Shown here: one piece after another, positions 28,901 to 40,192 of the stretch | Position numbering within the stretch: the stretch's first letter is position 1 | How the letters are laid out: every line of letters begins with the position of its first letter | Assembly (NCBI GenBank): GCA_963210315.1 | Contig: OY723297.1 | Location: forward strand, 620,001 to 684,000 | Direction: 5' to 3' | DNA from: Rhynchopus euleeides | Lineage: Eukaryota > Euglenozoa > Diplonemea > Diplonemida > Diplonemidae | Length of the DNA: 64,000 bases | Position numbers and translations under genes: made by a program | Notes under the pieces: generated by a model | The model's input: the letters and a program-made list of their open reading frames with translations, nothing else | The model's database searches: none | What the model was told of the DNA's origin: nothing

Positions 28901-29833
28901 TCAGTAGTTCCTCATCTCGCTGTCGTCGATGATGGCGCCCTTGTGCGACTGTGGCGAAGACATCGCTGATGCCGCAGAGGCACCCATGCAGCAGCAGCAC
29001 ACGATGCATGCGACAATGATCAGCACCGCCACCACACACATCACAATGATGATGATCACGAAGAGCTTCAGTCCGTCCTCAATAATATTATCCAGCTTGT
29101 ACTCACACTTGGCATCGCTGGCATCCCACGAACAGGAGCAGGTCGCAGCAGCGTCTTCACAGCTGGTCTTCGTGCTGAAATCACTGCAGGTTTTGGAGCA
29201 CGCCGACGTCGACATCCCACACTTGCCGTTGGACCACTTGCACACAGTGCATGAGCCAGTGTTCGTTTTCGTGCATGCGACCTCATTTGTCAACTTTGGG
29301 CAGTCCCTGTGGGCATATTTGAGACACTTATCACAATCGGAGCAGACGGGCAGAGAGGTGTCGAAGCTCTTGCACTTGTCCGTCGACGCGTCGTCACTCT
29401 TGGCATCGCCGGCATCCCACGAACAGGAGCAGGCCGCAGCAGCGTCTTCACAGCTGGTCTTCGTGCTGAAATCACTGCAGGTTTTGGAGCACGCCGACGT
29501 CGACATCCCACACTTGCCGTTGGACCACTTGCACACAGTGCATGAGCCAGTGTTCGTTTTCGTGCATGCGACCTCATTTGTCAACTTTGGGCAGTCCCTG
29601 TGGGCATATTTGAGACACTTATCACAATCGGAGCAGACGGGCAGAGAGGTGTCGAAGCTCTTGCACTTGTCCGTCGACGCGTCGTCATCCCAGAGGCAGA
29701 CGGCACAAGTGGTGTAGGTCGGGATATTGCACCTCTCCTCGGATTGTCCATACGGCGAGCAGTCAAACTTGCAAATGGCCGCCTGTGCCAGCTGCACAGC
29801 CACACCAAGCAACACAACGGCAGCCGCCCTCAT
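28901..29833 (-). CDS. Secreted cysteine-rich repeat membrane protein, copy B
   Basis: 310 aa, no intron; same signal peptide, membrane helix and SEMRNY tail as copy A. The ectodomain is rearranged: instead of three adjacent 38-aa repeats it has two copies of a 97-aa (291-bp) compound unit that begins DDASTDKCKSFDTS and ends in one 38-aa repeat. The join inside the protein (DAGDAKSDDASTDKC) falls in a repeat and stays in frame. The juxtamembrane stretch also differs (EYKLDNIIEDG versus ESKLENIVEDG). In-frame exchange between repeats is the simplest explanation. Its role is presumably as for copy A; note the adjacent hydroxylase gene is broken here. Confidence 0.85.
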   Translation of the reverse strand: MRAAAVVLLGVAVQLAQAAICKFDCSPYGQSEERCNIPTYTTCAVCLWDDDASTDKCKSFDTSLPVCSDCDKCLKYAHRDCPKLTNEVACTKTNTGSCTVCKWSNGKCGMSTSACSKTCSDFSTKTSCEDAAAACSCSWDAGDAKSDDASTDKCKSFDTSLPVCSDCDKCLKYAHRDCPKLTNEVACTKTNTGSCTVCKWSNGKCGMSTSACSKTCSDFSTKTSCEDAAATCSCSWDASDAKCEYKLDNIIEDGLKLFVIIIIVMCVVAVLIIVACIVCCCCMGASAASAMSSPQSHKGAIIDDSEMRNY

Positions 29834-29899
29834 TTTGCTCGGGAAATGGGTGTGGGTAAATCACACTGTGTGGAGGTAGTGTTTGGTGGCAGGCCATAC

Positions 29900-29977
29900 T
29901 CAGCAACATGTCATGCGGTGGCAAACGTCTCCCCATGCAGGGAGGTGCAGCACGGATGGCTCGAGAAGTTGTTGCAT
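29900..29977 (-). pseudogene. Truncated remnant of the ASPH-like gene in unit B
   Basis: The first 18 codons match the intact gene (MQQLLEPSVLHLPAWGDV), then a one-base change and a deletion of about 1.37 kb shift the frame to a stop after 25 codons. The membrane helix and the whole catalytic domain are gone. The upstream flank is retained. Confidence 0.9.
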
Positions 29978-30216
29978 CAATTGCTGTGTGCCTGCCTGTG
30001 TATGTTGTCTCTGTCGCCGCTGCAATGCGGGGCGTCGTGCAGGCATGCCAGTTGCTGACCGACAACAGCGCCTCACATGGTCCAACGTCTATTGCGAGGT
30101 CTCAGACGGGCGGCACGACGGCAGCGACAACCCAAGATAAAAGGGATGCGTCGGGAGCGGGGGTCGGGTGTGGGGGATGGGGCGCTGCCCAGATCTCGTT
30201 CCTCCCCGCCCACCCA

Positions 30217-30558
30217 CTACTCGTTTGTTAACTTCGTTTGTCGGGAGAGGCTTTCAACAAAACCCCACCCCACACACAACACACACACATACACCCAACG
30301 CATCTCATCACACCCCCATCCCCACCCTGCCGTTGGTGACAGGGCTTCGGTAGCTCACGAGCACACATCACCCCAGGAGATATCGTGTTTGTCCCAACAA
30401 AGGTCGAACGGTTCGGTTTTCAAATTTGCCCTTTTCGGAGAAATGCAAATCACAGCCGCCTAAACAGACACACCGCCACAGAGGAATGGGGTGTCGGGGC
30501 GCCCCTCGAAGCGCGGAAGGACGTGCACCTGAGTTTCGCAGAGAAATAAATGGCTGGC
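30217..30558. other. 342-bp stretch present only in unit B
   Basis: Lies between flanks that are directly joined in unit A at about 27851. It is A-rich in places, with an ACAC microsatellite near 30275. No target-site duplication or terminal inverted repeat could be seen, so insertion in B and deletion in A are equally possible. Confidence 0.75.
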
Positions 30559-30840
30559 CGGCGGGAATGTACCCCCAGCGAGTGTATTACCAAAAGGCAC
30601 ACCCGACAGCACATGCCCTGCCACGCCACAGAAGACAGGGGCGTTTGCAACGTGCCCTTAATAATGGATATTTCCCCCCCGCTGAATCAGAATTTCTCAA
30701 AGCGAAAAGGCAAAGAAAACGAGGGGGTGGGAGGGGGGGGAGGAAAAACAACGAGGAGAGAAGAAAGGAGAGGTGTGCGGTGGTGCCCCCCCCCCCTGCC
30801 ATGCGAACGAGACATGCCGCTCGCATCCCCCACCAACACC

Positions 30841-31082
30841 CCCCCCCCCCCCTACACACACGCTTGCTTGCCACTGAAGGAAGAATAGCTGTGGGGGGGG
30901 GGAAGCGATCGTCGAGATGGTGCTACGTTCCCCTTTGGGAGATACCGCACCGTGGAACCACCCAAATGAATAGCTTACCATCTTTGGGGGAAGTGGGGGA
31001 CGGGCACAACCTGCGGGATGTTTGTACTCCCGCAAGGTGTGCACCCGATGTGTTCCGCACATGACGAGCAGATCCTCCGCTA
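30841..31082. other. 242-bp stretch present only in unit B
   Basis: Starts in a C-run and ends just before the shared TTGCGCCAACCTGTGTCG. Absent from unit A, where the flanks are adjacent near 28140. Non-coding. Confidence 0.75.
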
Positions 31083-32454
31083 TTGCGCCAACCTGTGTCG
31101 TCAAACTTTGGAACCTCTGGAGTGCGAATCAGGGGAAGTGCCGAGACGAGCAACGAAAAAAATACCGGGGATCGCAGCTCATCTCAAAGGAGAGGGGGGG
31201 GGGGTCAAAGGAGAAGCAGGATGGGGGCGGGGTGGCATGGGGTGGATCTCTCCAAATCCGAAGACCCAACCGCCCCCGCCCTGCTTTCTCTCTCTCCCCG
31301 CTCCCCAGGCCCTGGCGGCTGATTGCCAGGTCTTCCATCTCTCTGGACGCTGGATCGCTGTGCCGAAGGGACGTAGGTTGATTCCACACAGGGGCAGTGA
31401 ATAGGATGGGAGGGGATGGACCAGGCCACACGGGAAACAAATACAACAGTGCTGAACACGGCAACGTTGGGCCTGAGCTATGCGAGAGAGGCGATCCACC
31501 CACCCGCAGGGGGGGGGGGGGCGGGGAATGGTGAAAAGAGAGAAGAAAAAATCGATGAGAATGGTTATTTCGAAGCAAATATAAAGAGAGACAGACAGAG
31601 AGCAGGCGAGGGTGGGGCGATAGGGGGGGGGGGGGGGGTTTGTGTGTGGTTTTGTTTGGCAAAAAAAATGGCACGCAAAGTTTTGCACCGCCACCTTTGG
31701 ACGTTTCTGCCGCATGCGATGTTTCATGTTTCACAGGTGGGTGGATGAGATCCGTGGACAGGGATATATCCGCGCTGGATACATCCCTGCACACGCACCC
31801 GAGAAAATAACCCTAGCCTCCCCGTGCCCCATTCCTCCCTGCTCATGTTTCTGTCCTAATGGGTATGCCGGGAAGCAGCACACCCGCCAAGCCACACAGC
31901 CACTCTCCCCCCAAGGAGGGGAGCGAGTTCTGCTGGGCGGGCCAACACCCCTTCCGCGCTGCGCCTCATCCCTTTTCGCCTATACCCTGTGCCGACCATA
32001 ACAAGCCGGTGTGGGAAAATAGGCAGCCAGAAAGGCAGCACCTCACATAACAGCCGCCAGGCCCTGCCTGACAAGGGATGCCGCCTACGCCTTGTTCTCC
32101 GAGATGAGCTGTGGGGAGGTGTGGTGTGGTGTGGTGTCAGGGAGGGGGAGTCTTGCTCGGTCAGAGGATACAAAGGAGATAGGGGGAGGGGGAGGTCAGT
32201 TCATCCAGGTCTGCTTGTAGTATCAGTTCGCGTGCGGAGGGGCTGGAGCGGGGAACAAAGAGACACAAATCCTGCTGTGAGTTGTGCGGTGTTTCCCCTC
32301 AGCCCCCCTTCCAACCTTGCGTATTGCAAGTGGTAGTAAAAAGAAAAACACGACAGGTCAGATCGCCCGTCCTTCCTCGACCTCACGACTCCCCCCTACG
32401 CACCTACGGTGCTCAAACAAGTTTGTGGGGTGGCTTGGTGGTGCACGGTGGCGG

Positions 32455-35112
32455 TCATACCTTGATGGCGACCTGGAGCTCGCCCGTCACCACGCCGTCC
32501 TGGGGGTCACCGACCACTGTGAGGGAGGAGGTGTGTGTGGCGGTGTTGTTCAGGAGCAAAAAAATGTGAGAGCACGGCAGAGGAGCTGTGTGGGCAGGAA
32601 GAGATCCCGGATCTGTGGTGATGTTGTGTTGCCCTTTATTGTGACGGGGCAGATTGTTGCGCCTGGGTGTGCCGATAACGGGGAAATACTGGCCCCTTCC
32701 ACCCCTCGCTTCACAAACGCGGGGGCATACCCTTGTACCAGCCAACGTGCTCCTTGCCAGGTGCCAGCTTGATGGACGGGAGGTGAACGTCAATGCGGCC
32801 CAGCGCCTCCTTGCCCACCTCATCCTGTGGGGGTGGTGGGGGTGGTGGTGTTGCATGCAGGGCAGCATGTCAGGAAGCTGTGTCGCGTGGTGATATCATA
32901 CCTTGTCGAAGCAGTGCACGCGCACCACGTCTGTGGCTGCTGCGATGTAGTTGAAGCTCTCGTTCCACTCGGGGTTGAGCGTGGCCTCCTTGACGGTGGT
33001 GACCTGCTTTTGGGGGTGCCTGTGCGACCCCAGCACCCGCTTGTTCTTCTTGTCGAAGCCACGCAGCTTCACCTCGCAGTAGGGGTCAGAGAAGCCGTTG
33101 TCGTCCTTCGCCGCAAGGCCCTTGCCTGCCTTCACCGTCACCTGCAGGTCGTACATCACCTTGTCAGCCGCATCCACGTCCGCCTTCTTCCTGTCGGCAG
33201 CGATGGTCAGCTTGAAGTTGGACTGCTCTGTCTTCAGCCCAAGCTCTGCGGCGCCATCGAATCTGACGCTCTTCCCCTGGCGAGTCACAACGGTGCTGTT
33301 TGTAGAGAACTGCCCCTTGATCTGGTACTGCGCCTCCGTCTTCGCCCAGTCGCCAGGGACAAACTCCTTCGCGCTGGCGTAACGCTTCCCCTTCGCGGTG
33401 CGGAAGGAGATGTCGACGTAGTCCTTCTCCTCGATCAGCATCGACATGACGAAGGACTTCGTCAGCTTATCCGCCTTGGGCTGCCCCCACAGGAAGTACG
33501 TCTTGCCTGCCTCCAGCTTCTTCTCGTCGTAGACGTCGCGCTTCTTGGTACCCAGCGACAGGAACTGCTTCATGGCCTTCTTGCCCTCCTCCGCCACAAG
33601 CAGCGACATCGAAGAGTACTCCTCGTCAGGGCCGGGGGGGCTCGAGGGCTTGACGCCACGGATGTCCTTCTGGTGGAGGCCGAACCAGATGCGGCAGTCC
33701 TTCTTCGGCTTGATCTCGACAGCAAGGTCGCTGGCGCCGTTCTCCCAGTTCCCCGCGCAACGCACCTGGTCCCAGGTGCCGTGGCAGTAGTTGATGGCGA
33801 TGGTGTTGAAGTACTTCTTCACATCCGCAAACTCCATCCAGAACGTCCCGTCATCCGCCGCCTCAAAGCCACACTCCTTCTTCAGGGCCGGGGTCCACGA
33901 CTTGTCGTCGTCACCCCACTTCCCGTTCCACTCCTTGTCGTTACCCCAGGGGTTCCGGATCTTGCACAGCTCGTCCCCCTTGGAGGTGCGCTTCACCTCC
34001 AGCAGGGAGTAGGAGTGCTCACACACCAGCCCCACCGCCTGGTACTGGTCCCACTGCTTCTGCATCTCGGGGGTGATCTGCTTATCTGCAAGGTACATGA
34101 TGTTGCGCCCAGGCGTCCCCAGCACCTGCAGGAACTCGTTTTCGTCGTTCTGCAGCAGCTGGTCGAAGGAGGTGGTGTTGTCGCCCTCAAACTCGAACGT
34201 CTTGTAGGGGCACCCCGTCAGATCGCCCAGGGCAGGCGCAGACCCGCCGGTCATGATCGCCGCGAAGGAACCGTGGATCTTGGCGTAGGCCTTCTCGATG
34301 AGCGACACCCAGATCTCGTTCGGCTCATCTCTGTTCCGTGCGAACGCAGGCTTGGGGCCGCTGCAGGGGAGGAAGTCATCCACGATCACCGTCTGCCACC
34401 ACCCGTTCTTACAGAGGGAGACACGGTAGAGGCCCAGGTCGGGGTCCTGGCCCTGCTCGAAGCAGGAGCGGACGAGGCGCTCGAACTCTGCCACTGCAGA
34501 GAGGGCACCCATGAAGTAGCAGTCAGCAAGCGCGCCCTGGTCGATGTCGTTGGGCTCGATGTTGCCGACGAAGAGAGCGGGCTTCAGGCCAGTCCCGTCG
34601 AGGAATGTCTCGGGCCGCTTCCAGGGGTACTGCTTGAGGTCGCGCGCAATGTGTGCGGGCTTGAGAGAAGCCTCCTTCGGGGGGAAGGTCACGTCGAGAA
34701 ATTTGATGCCCGCCTCCGCGCAGGCCTTCGCTGTGGAGTCAGCCGTCACCTTCGACACCCCGCGCTTCTTCAGAACCTCCTTCACGGCCTTGATCTCCTT
34801 CTCGATGACACCCGCCGATTCGGCCATCTGCTTCTCCAGCCAGCCCTTGTCACAGGGGCCTGTCTTGCAGTTCGGCTTTGAGTGCTTCGACCAGCTCCCC
34901 TTCGCAAGCGGGAGCGTCTCACCCGGGTGAATGCTGAGACGGATCTTCTCCCCCTCCGCCTTTGCCTGCCCCTCAGGCGCGGCCTCCCCGGTGAAGCCCA
35001 TCGTCACGATGAACTGCTTGTCACGTGTGTTGTTCTCGAAGTAGAGAACCTTCTTGCCACCCTCGTCCTTGGTGAACATGTTCAGCCCATCCTTGACCTG
35101 CTCTTTGCTCAT
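32455..35112 (-). CDS. Calpain-type cysteine protease with C-terminal C2 domain, 3 exons
   Basis: Exons 35112-32902, 32824-32731 and 32516-32455 give 788 aa; donors GTATGA (phase 0) and GTATGC (phase 1), acceptors CAG. The papain-like core is complete: cysteine C198 in QGALADCYFMGAL, H366 in CEHSYSLLEV and N387 in KIRNPWGNDKEWNGKW, the calpain triad, so it should be catalytic. A calpain domain III-like beta-sandwich follows (about 430-600; CRIWFGLHQKD). A C2 domain closes the protein (about 650-788; LQVTVKAGKGLAAKD, GFSDPYCEVKLRG, TLNPEWNESFNY, then HCFDKDEVGKEALG made by splicing exon 1 to 2, and GELQVAIK in exon 3). Splicing restores the C2 fold, which supports the exons. Calpains cut regulatory proteins in response to calcium; C2 would add membrane binding. 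The last codon could alternatively be a further GTATGA donor. Confidence 0.9.
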
Positions 35113-35818
35113 CTTGGCAGACTAAATGCCTCGCGGGAGTGGGGAAGGGACCCGGGTGTGAGCACGCCTAGATATGGCTGTGTAGTGCCTCTTGGCGATG
35201 CCTCCTGCAAGAGGGGGTGATGGTGTGTAAGTTGAAAGGAGCGACGAGAAGGCGGGGCGGCAAAGAGCAGTGGAAGGCATCGGCCTGATAACTCAGAAGA
35301 CGTTTGTAACACGCTGCACGCGCCGCACGCACCCACTGACTCTTTTTCGCTGTGGCTTCCGGCAAGCTTGTTTGGAGGATTACAAAGAACAACATAACCC
35401 TCATCACATTCTTCCTGCAGAAGAGCTCGTTGGTACAACCTGGCGGGGGAAGAGGGGGGTGGGGATTTCATCGACATCCGTAGTGTGGTTCTTCACACTA
35501 CCATTTTGCACAAATCACGTGACGAACCCATGCGGGAGGGTGCATGGGTGTGGGGTGTGGGGGGCATGGGACTCAGAATCAGCAAGCGGGGTGGAGACCC
35601 CATTGGCTTCATCAGAAGCATAGGGTCAGAGCAGGACGGCGCGGTACGCTTCGCAGAGCAGTGCGGCTCAGGGTGTTCGTGGATAACATACACCCCCTCC
35701 CATCCCTGCCCCCAACACCCACTTGCCTTGCAGGCCACTGCATATGCTGGACACAGAACGCATCTTGCCCAGCCAGGGCCCTTCTGTGCCGCCTCAGAGC
35801 GAGTCTGAAAAGCCGCCC
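35113..35818. other. Intergenic, no gene seen
   Basis: Spacer between the calpain start and the PPR gene's stop; mixed composition without open frames of note. Confidence 0.65.
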
Positions 35819-38175
35819 TCACAGGCCGCCGCCGTACTGCCCGGAACCCGGGACGTTGATGGCGTCGCCGCTGCGCCATCCAGTCAGGCAGCTGTGGTAG
35901 TGGTGGTGGTGGGGAAAGGCAAACCACAATGAAGAGACACCCGTTCTCAATCAGGGTGGCAGATGCAGGGGGCAGGAGCAATGCGGCAGGCAACACACCT
36001 CAGATCCTCACCGTCCTCAAAGACGTGGAGGGTGTTGTTGTCGTTACACTCCAGACGTACGCGGAACGTCTTGCTCGCAGCGGCGAACAGGTCATGGCAA
36101 TCCATGCACATCCGAGCGTTGACATTCACACGCGGCAGGTGCCGCGCCTTCTCCTGGCCGGGTGTCTTCCCGTGCTTCAGGAGCAGGTACGCAAGACTCT
36201 TCTTCTCGCAGTGGAACTGCAGCGACGCCCGCTGGTTGTACTCATTCCCCAGGTGGAGCAGGGTGTAGGTTGGGAGGCCCTGTGGTGTGGCGTGGCGTAG
36301 TGTGGTGAAGGGTGGTGCATAGACATGCCACACTACCACCGCTTCTATCTCCGGTCATACCTTCAGGTTAGGCTTGTATTCAGAGTTGAACTCGAGGTGC
36401 TGCACAAGCTGCTGCGTGATGGCGGACAGCGCGATGTCCTGCTCGGAATCGAATGTCGGGACATCGATGGACACACTCAGATCCATGCTCACCCCGTTGA
36501 CAATCGACGTATCCCGCCCTGCGAACTGGAAGGTCGACAGCACGACCAGCGTTGTCACCTTCCTGTCGTGCATCATGGTCTGCACCTTATGCAGCTTCTC
36601 CACATCCCCGTTGATCGCCATCATATTCATCACCGTGTTGTACGTCAGGAAGTTGGGCGCAACAGACCTCTCCTCCATGTCGTTGAAGATCTGCACAGCA
36701 CGGCTGTACTCATTCCGCCTCTCGCACATCAGCAGCATCGCGTTGTAATCCTCCACCACAGGAGGCCTCCTCCCGCGCGACATGGCCTTCCAATGCACAA
36801 ACGCATTCTCCACGTCCTCCGTTTCGCACAGGATCCGGAGCAGGATCGAATCGGGAATCGGAACCTTCCCCTCATCACGCGTCTCCCGAATGATCCTGAA
36901 ACCCTCCTCCTTGTCGGCATTCAGCAGGTGGGTGAATGATGCACGGTCGGGCTCCAGCCCGAAGGCACGCATCTCCGCATACACTTCAAAGGTGTACGCC
37001 TTGTTCCCACTCTTGTTGCACAGCGACATCAAAGAGTTGTAAGCCATCAGGTCGGGAAGCCCCCCCCTCGCCAGCATCATGCGCCACACATTGAGCCCCA
37101 GCTCAAACTGGCAGGTGTTGACGCAGGCGAGGAGCAGGCTGTTGAAGGTCACGGCTGTCGCAACGAGGTTCTTCCTCTCCATAAACTTGAAAACGGTGTA
37201 GGCGCGCACCACGACATTCTCAGAGCTGTTGACAAGCGAGATGAGACGTTTGCCGTCGAAGTTCACATCGTCCTTCGGGGGGAGACGCTTTGCGGCAGCC
37301 TCATCCCGCGCGATGTCTGCGAGGCGCTTCTCCCTGTCCTCCTCCTGCATCTTCTGCCGGAGCGCCTTGTAGTCATCCTCAAACACGCTCCCCTTCAGAG
37401 TCTCCGGTTTCTCCGGGTGGGGTGTCTTCTTATCGCGGATGGTTTTGATAACCACACCGTCCCACTGCACCTCGTGCCAGCCGCCCCATTTGGAATCCAA
37501 CACAATCACAGTCCTGCGGTTGCGCTTCGGCCTCCACTTCATGACGTGCGTAGCATCCATCTCACGGAGCACCTGATCCACATGCTTCCCATCTCCGGGA
37601 TACACGAGGTAACGCGATGCAGAGATGGGCTGCTGTGTGATAGCGGAATACCACACCCCCTTTTCATCAGGGCGCCATGGATCCCTCACAGTGTTGGCAG
37701 GCTGTGCCTGCTGTTCGAGATAGGTCTGATACTCCTTGGAGTTGCCAGAGAGGGTCGCCTTCTCCCCTGTGAGGGTTGTGTCCATCTTGCTGGAGCTGTC
37801 GTAAACAACTCTCCCCGCTCGGATGGATTTCAGCAGTTTTCCCCGCGAGTCGTGCTCATCCCAGCCATCACGCACCATGCGGACCGTGTTCTCTGTGTTG
37901 GGCCTGGAAGCCACATCCCACCTTTGCTGCCCTTTGCCACCGCCTGACGGTTTTGATGCAGCCTGTGAGGAGAAGGAGGAGGAGGAGGAAGCGGTGCCAC
38001 GCCTCGCGCCATCCCCCTGCTGCCTCTGGTGGATGGGGTGCGGCTGTCTGTCGTGGCCCCCGCTACCTCCGGCCCGGCCAGGATGCAGCGCACGCCGCTG
38101 CTGAGAAATCCCAACAGCAGCAGCAGCAGCAGCCCCGGGCACCCGAGCTGCCGAAAGGCGGATCAGATGCGCCAT
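35819..38175 (-). CDS. PPR protein with DYW-deaminase-like C-terminus, 3 exons
   Basis: Exons 38175-36361, 36279-35999 and 35891-35819 give 722 aa; donors GTATGA (phase 0) and GTGTGT (phase 2), acceptors CAG. The N-terminus is Arg/Ala-rich without acids (MAHLIRLSAARVPG), fitting an organelle presequence. About six PPR repeats lie at 340-545 (VTFNSLLLACVNTCQFELGL, LMAYNSLMSLCNKSGNKAY, EDYNAMLLMCERRNEYSRAV, FLTYNTVMNMMAINGD). From about 555 the sequence follows plant DYW proteins: SIVNGVSMDLSVSID, then the zinc-deaminase core with H628-C-E630 and C663-M-D-C666 followed by His, then LHVFEDGEDLSCLTGW and an 18-aa tail. In plants this domain deaminates C to U in organelle RNA. The deaminase ligands are kept; the second zinc site is degenerate. 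Exon 3 is less certain than exons 1 and 2. Confidence 0.85.
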
Positions 38176-39217
38176 GTCGCTGCAGGGCTGGGGGGAGAGA
38201 GGGAGAAAGAGAGAGGGGGGGGGGGGGGGGTGGGGGTGAGGGGTGAGAGTGTGTGTGCCCGTGCCTTCTCCCTCGCTGTGTACGCAGGGGGGGGAGGGGG
38301 TGAGAGAGAGAGAGGAGGGGTGGGAGGGGGGTGCTCAGCCCCGTGTGTTCCCCCCCGGGCCTGTCGAGGGGTGTGTGGGGTGATGGTGCGGTGCAACAAA
38401 GAGATAGATGGCAGGCACGTTTCGCGCGGATATCGTGCGCGTTGTCAAGTCAGTTTTCAATCTCTGATGGACAGCACGGAAGAAAGGGCTGTTTGGTATC
38501 CGGGGAGGGGATGGAGATGGCTTGCGAGCTCAGGCCAAGCGGGGTGCAGACACAGGCACTTTTTTATTGGCTTCTACCCCTTTACGTTTTCCCCCCCGCT
38601 GGGCTCCAGGGTTCGGATAAGCCGAAACCGACGCCCCCAATCCCTCCCACCCATCCCACCCCCCCAGGCGCGTCTTACGAGCATCTGTACGCCACAAAGC
38701 GCTTCTTCAAAGGAGTGTCTGTCGAGCCCCACACAGATCAACACACAAACACATGAGAATATTTTTGCTCGTGGCAGTGGAGACCGCACCGAGCACACCC
38801 TGCCTGCTCTTGCGACATCTACATATCCACCAACAGACACCTCTCCTTTAACTTTGAGAACCCCTTCTCTGCCAACGTTGGACCCACCCTGGGACGCTGC
38901 CGCACGCATGGCGGCCTAAAGAGAACTACTGAGGGTTTTGGCTCATGGTTTCGGGCGCAAGCATACCCTGCCTACAAACCCATGCCCGAGTCAGTAAGTT
39001 TCACACACACCCTCCCACATCCCCATAGAACGAAGCGTGTGCTGCCGCGCTTGAGAAAGCAACGGCCAGGACGCTGGTATGCGGTGTGTGCGGTGTGAGC
39101 CGAAACGTGCGGAGGGCACAGGGCACTGGGGGGGGGGAGCATGCGAGGCAGCCGACCCCCCCAGGCGGAGAAGGGTGGGACGCATCTTCGCGAGGCACGC
39201 CTTGCCAGAACTGAGGG
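38176..39217. other. Intergenic, no gene seen
   Basis: G- and GA-rich tracts at 38200-38330 just upstream of the PPR start, a C-run near 38660, otherwise featureless. Confidence 0.65.
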
Positions 39218-40192
39218 CTACGCCTCTGCGTTTGCATCGGCCTCAGCCTCCCCGTCAACGGCCTCCCAGTGGTCCTGCATCAGCTGCAGGTGCACATTCT
39301 GCAGAGGGTCCTCCTCCGCACACAGGGCCTGCCAGAACCTCTCCGAGAAGCGCATCCCGGGCACGGGCTCGAACATCTCAGCCAGCCTCTTCGCAGTGTC
39401 CATGCGGTCGAACAGCACCGCCATCTTCTTCTCCTGCTCTAGATCTTCCTCAGAGCCCTGTCCGGAGGGGGTGGGGCGTGGTGGCCTGATGATGCAAAAC
39501 AATAGGCATCCCCCATGCATCGTGAAGCTGCAGGCAAACACACTAATGCCTGGCGAAATGGTTGGCGGCGTGGCACAGTCATAACAAGTCAAATGTCACC
39601 TAAAATCGCCGCCAACCATCCTATTTTGATCACCGCCTCTGCCCTGCATACCTCCACAAGGGAATCCCGCGCCATGCCGATCTTCACAAGCTCATGCTGT
39701 GATGTCTCAAGAGTCTCCATCACCTGCGGGGGTGGTAGGGAAATAGAATTGGAACTAAGAAGGCATCACAAGGGGGTTCCCTGCAGAGGATATAACACCA
39801 ACCCACACGAGTCAGGCGACACGTCACCGCCATACCGAAGGCGTCAGCTTCGCTAGCAGCGCAGCGCGCTCATCCTGACTGAGGGTGCAGGGCTCCAGCT
39901 CTGCCTCTCGCTGGGAGGACTCCTTCGCCAGGGCGACGGCTCGGTCGCGCTCATCTGCGGCGTTCGCCATGCCTGCAATGGTGCCCAGGTCCTTCGAGGA
40001 CAGCCCGCCCTTCTGACTTGCTGACGCGTGCGACATCAGCGTCGTGGTCAGCATCGCCTTGTCCACATCGTAGAGCGCTTCGGTGACGGCGCCAAAGTCA
40101 TGCAGGATGGCATTGGAGAGCACAGCCGCCTTGTCCTCGTCACACGTGAAAGGGAGATCCGAGATCTTCTTTATAGTATCTGCGCTAGACAT
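39218..40192 (-). CDS. Small helical protein of unknown function, 3 exons
   Basis: Exons 40192-39836, 39723-39652 and 39457-39218, all phase 0, give 222 aa; donors GTATGG and GTATGC, acceptors CAG. Not recognised. The sequence is soluble, mostly helical and evenly charged (TIKKISDLPFTCDEDKAAVL, AILHDFGAVTEALYDVDKAM, then EEDLEQEKKMAVLFDRMDTA and FSERFWQALCAEEDPLQNV). The C-terminus is Glu/Ala-rich. No signal peptide, membrane helix or catalytic motif is visible. The gene model rests on frame-preserving GTRTG/CAG introns and consistent coding character across the three exons. Confidence 0.75.

Larger units (their letters stand above)
28539..31471. repeat. Tandem segmental duplication, unit B
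   Basis: Carries the oppositely oriented 208-bp segment, the 310-aa cysteine-rich gene, a deletion of about 1.37 kb that removes nearly all of the ASPH-like gene, and two stretches absent from unit A (30217-30558 and 30841-31082). Elsewhere it follows unit A closely, with small indels mainly in homopolymers. Confidence 0.9.
29834..32454. other. Unit B upstream flank and spacer to calpain gene
   Basis: Contains the hydroxylase stub, the two unit-B-only inserts, C/G homopolymers (30839-30852, 31500-31510, 31625-31640) and, from 31472, single-copy spacer with no coding signal. Confidence 0.65.

Noticed and set aside
32827-34881. 684-codon plus-strand open frame
   Set aside because: It is antisense to the calpain gene, whose domains and splice joins are clear. 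Long antisense frames are common over GC-rich coding sequence.
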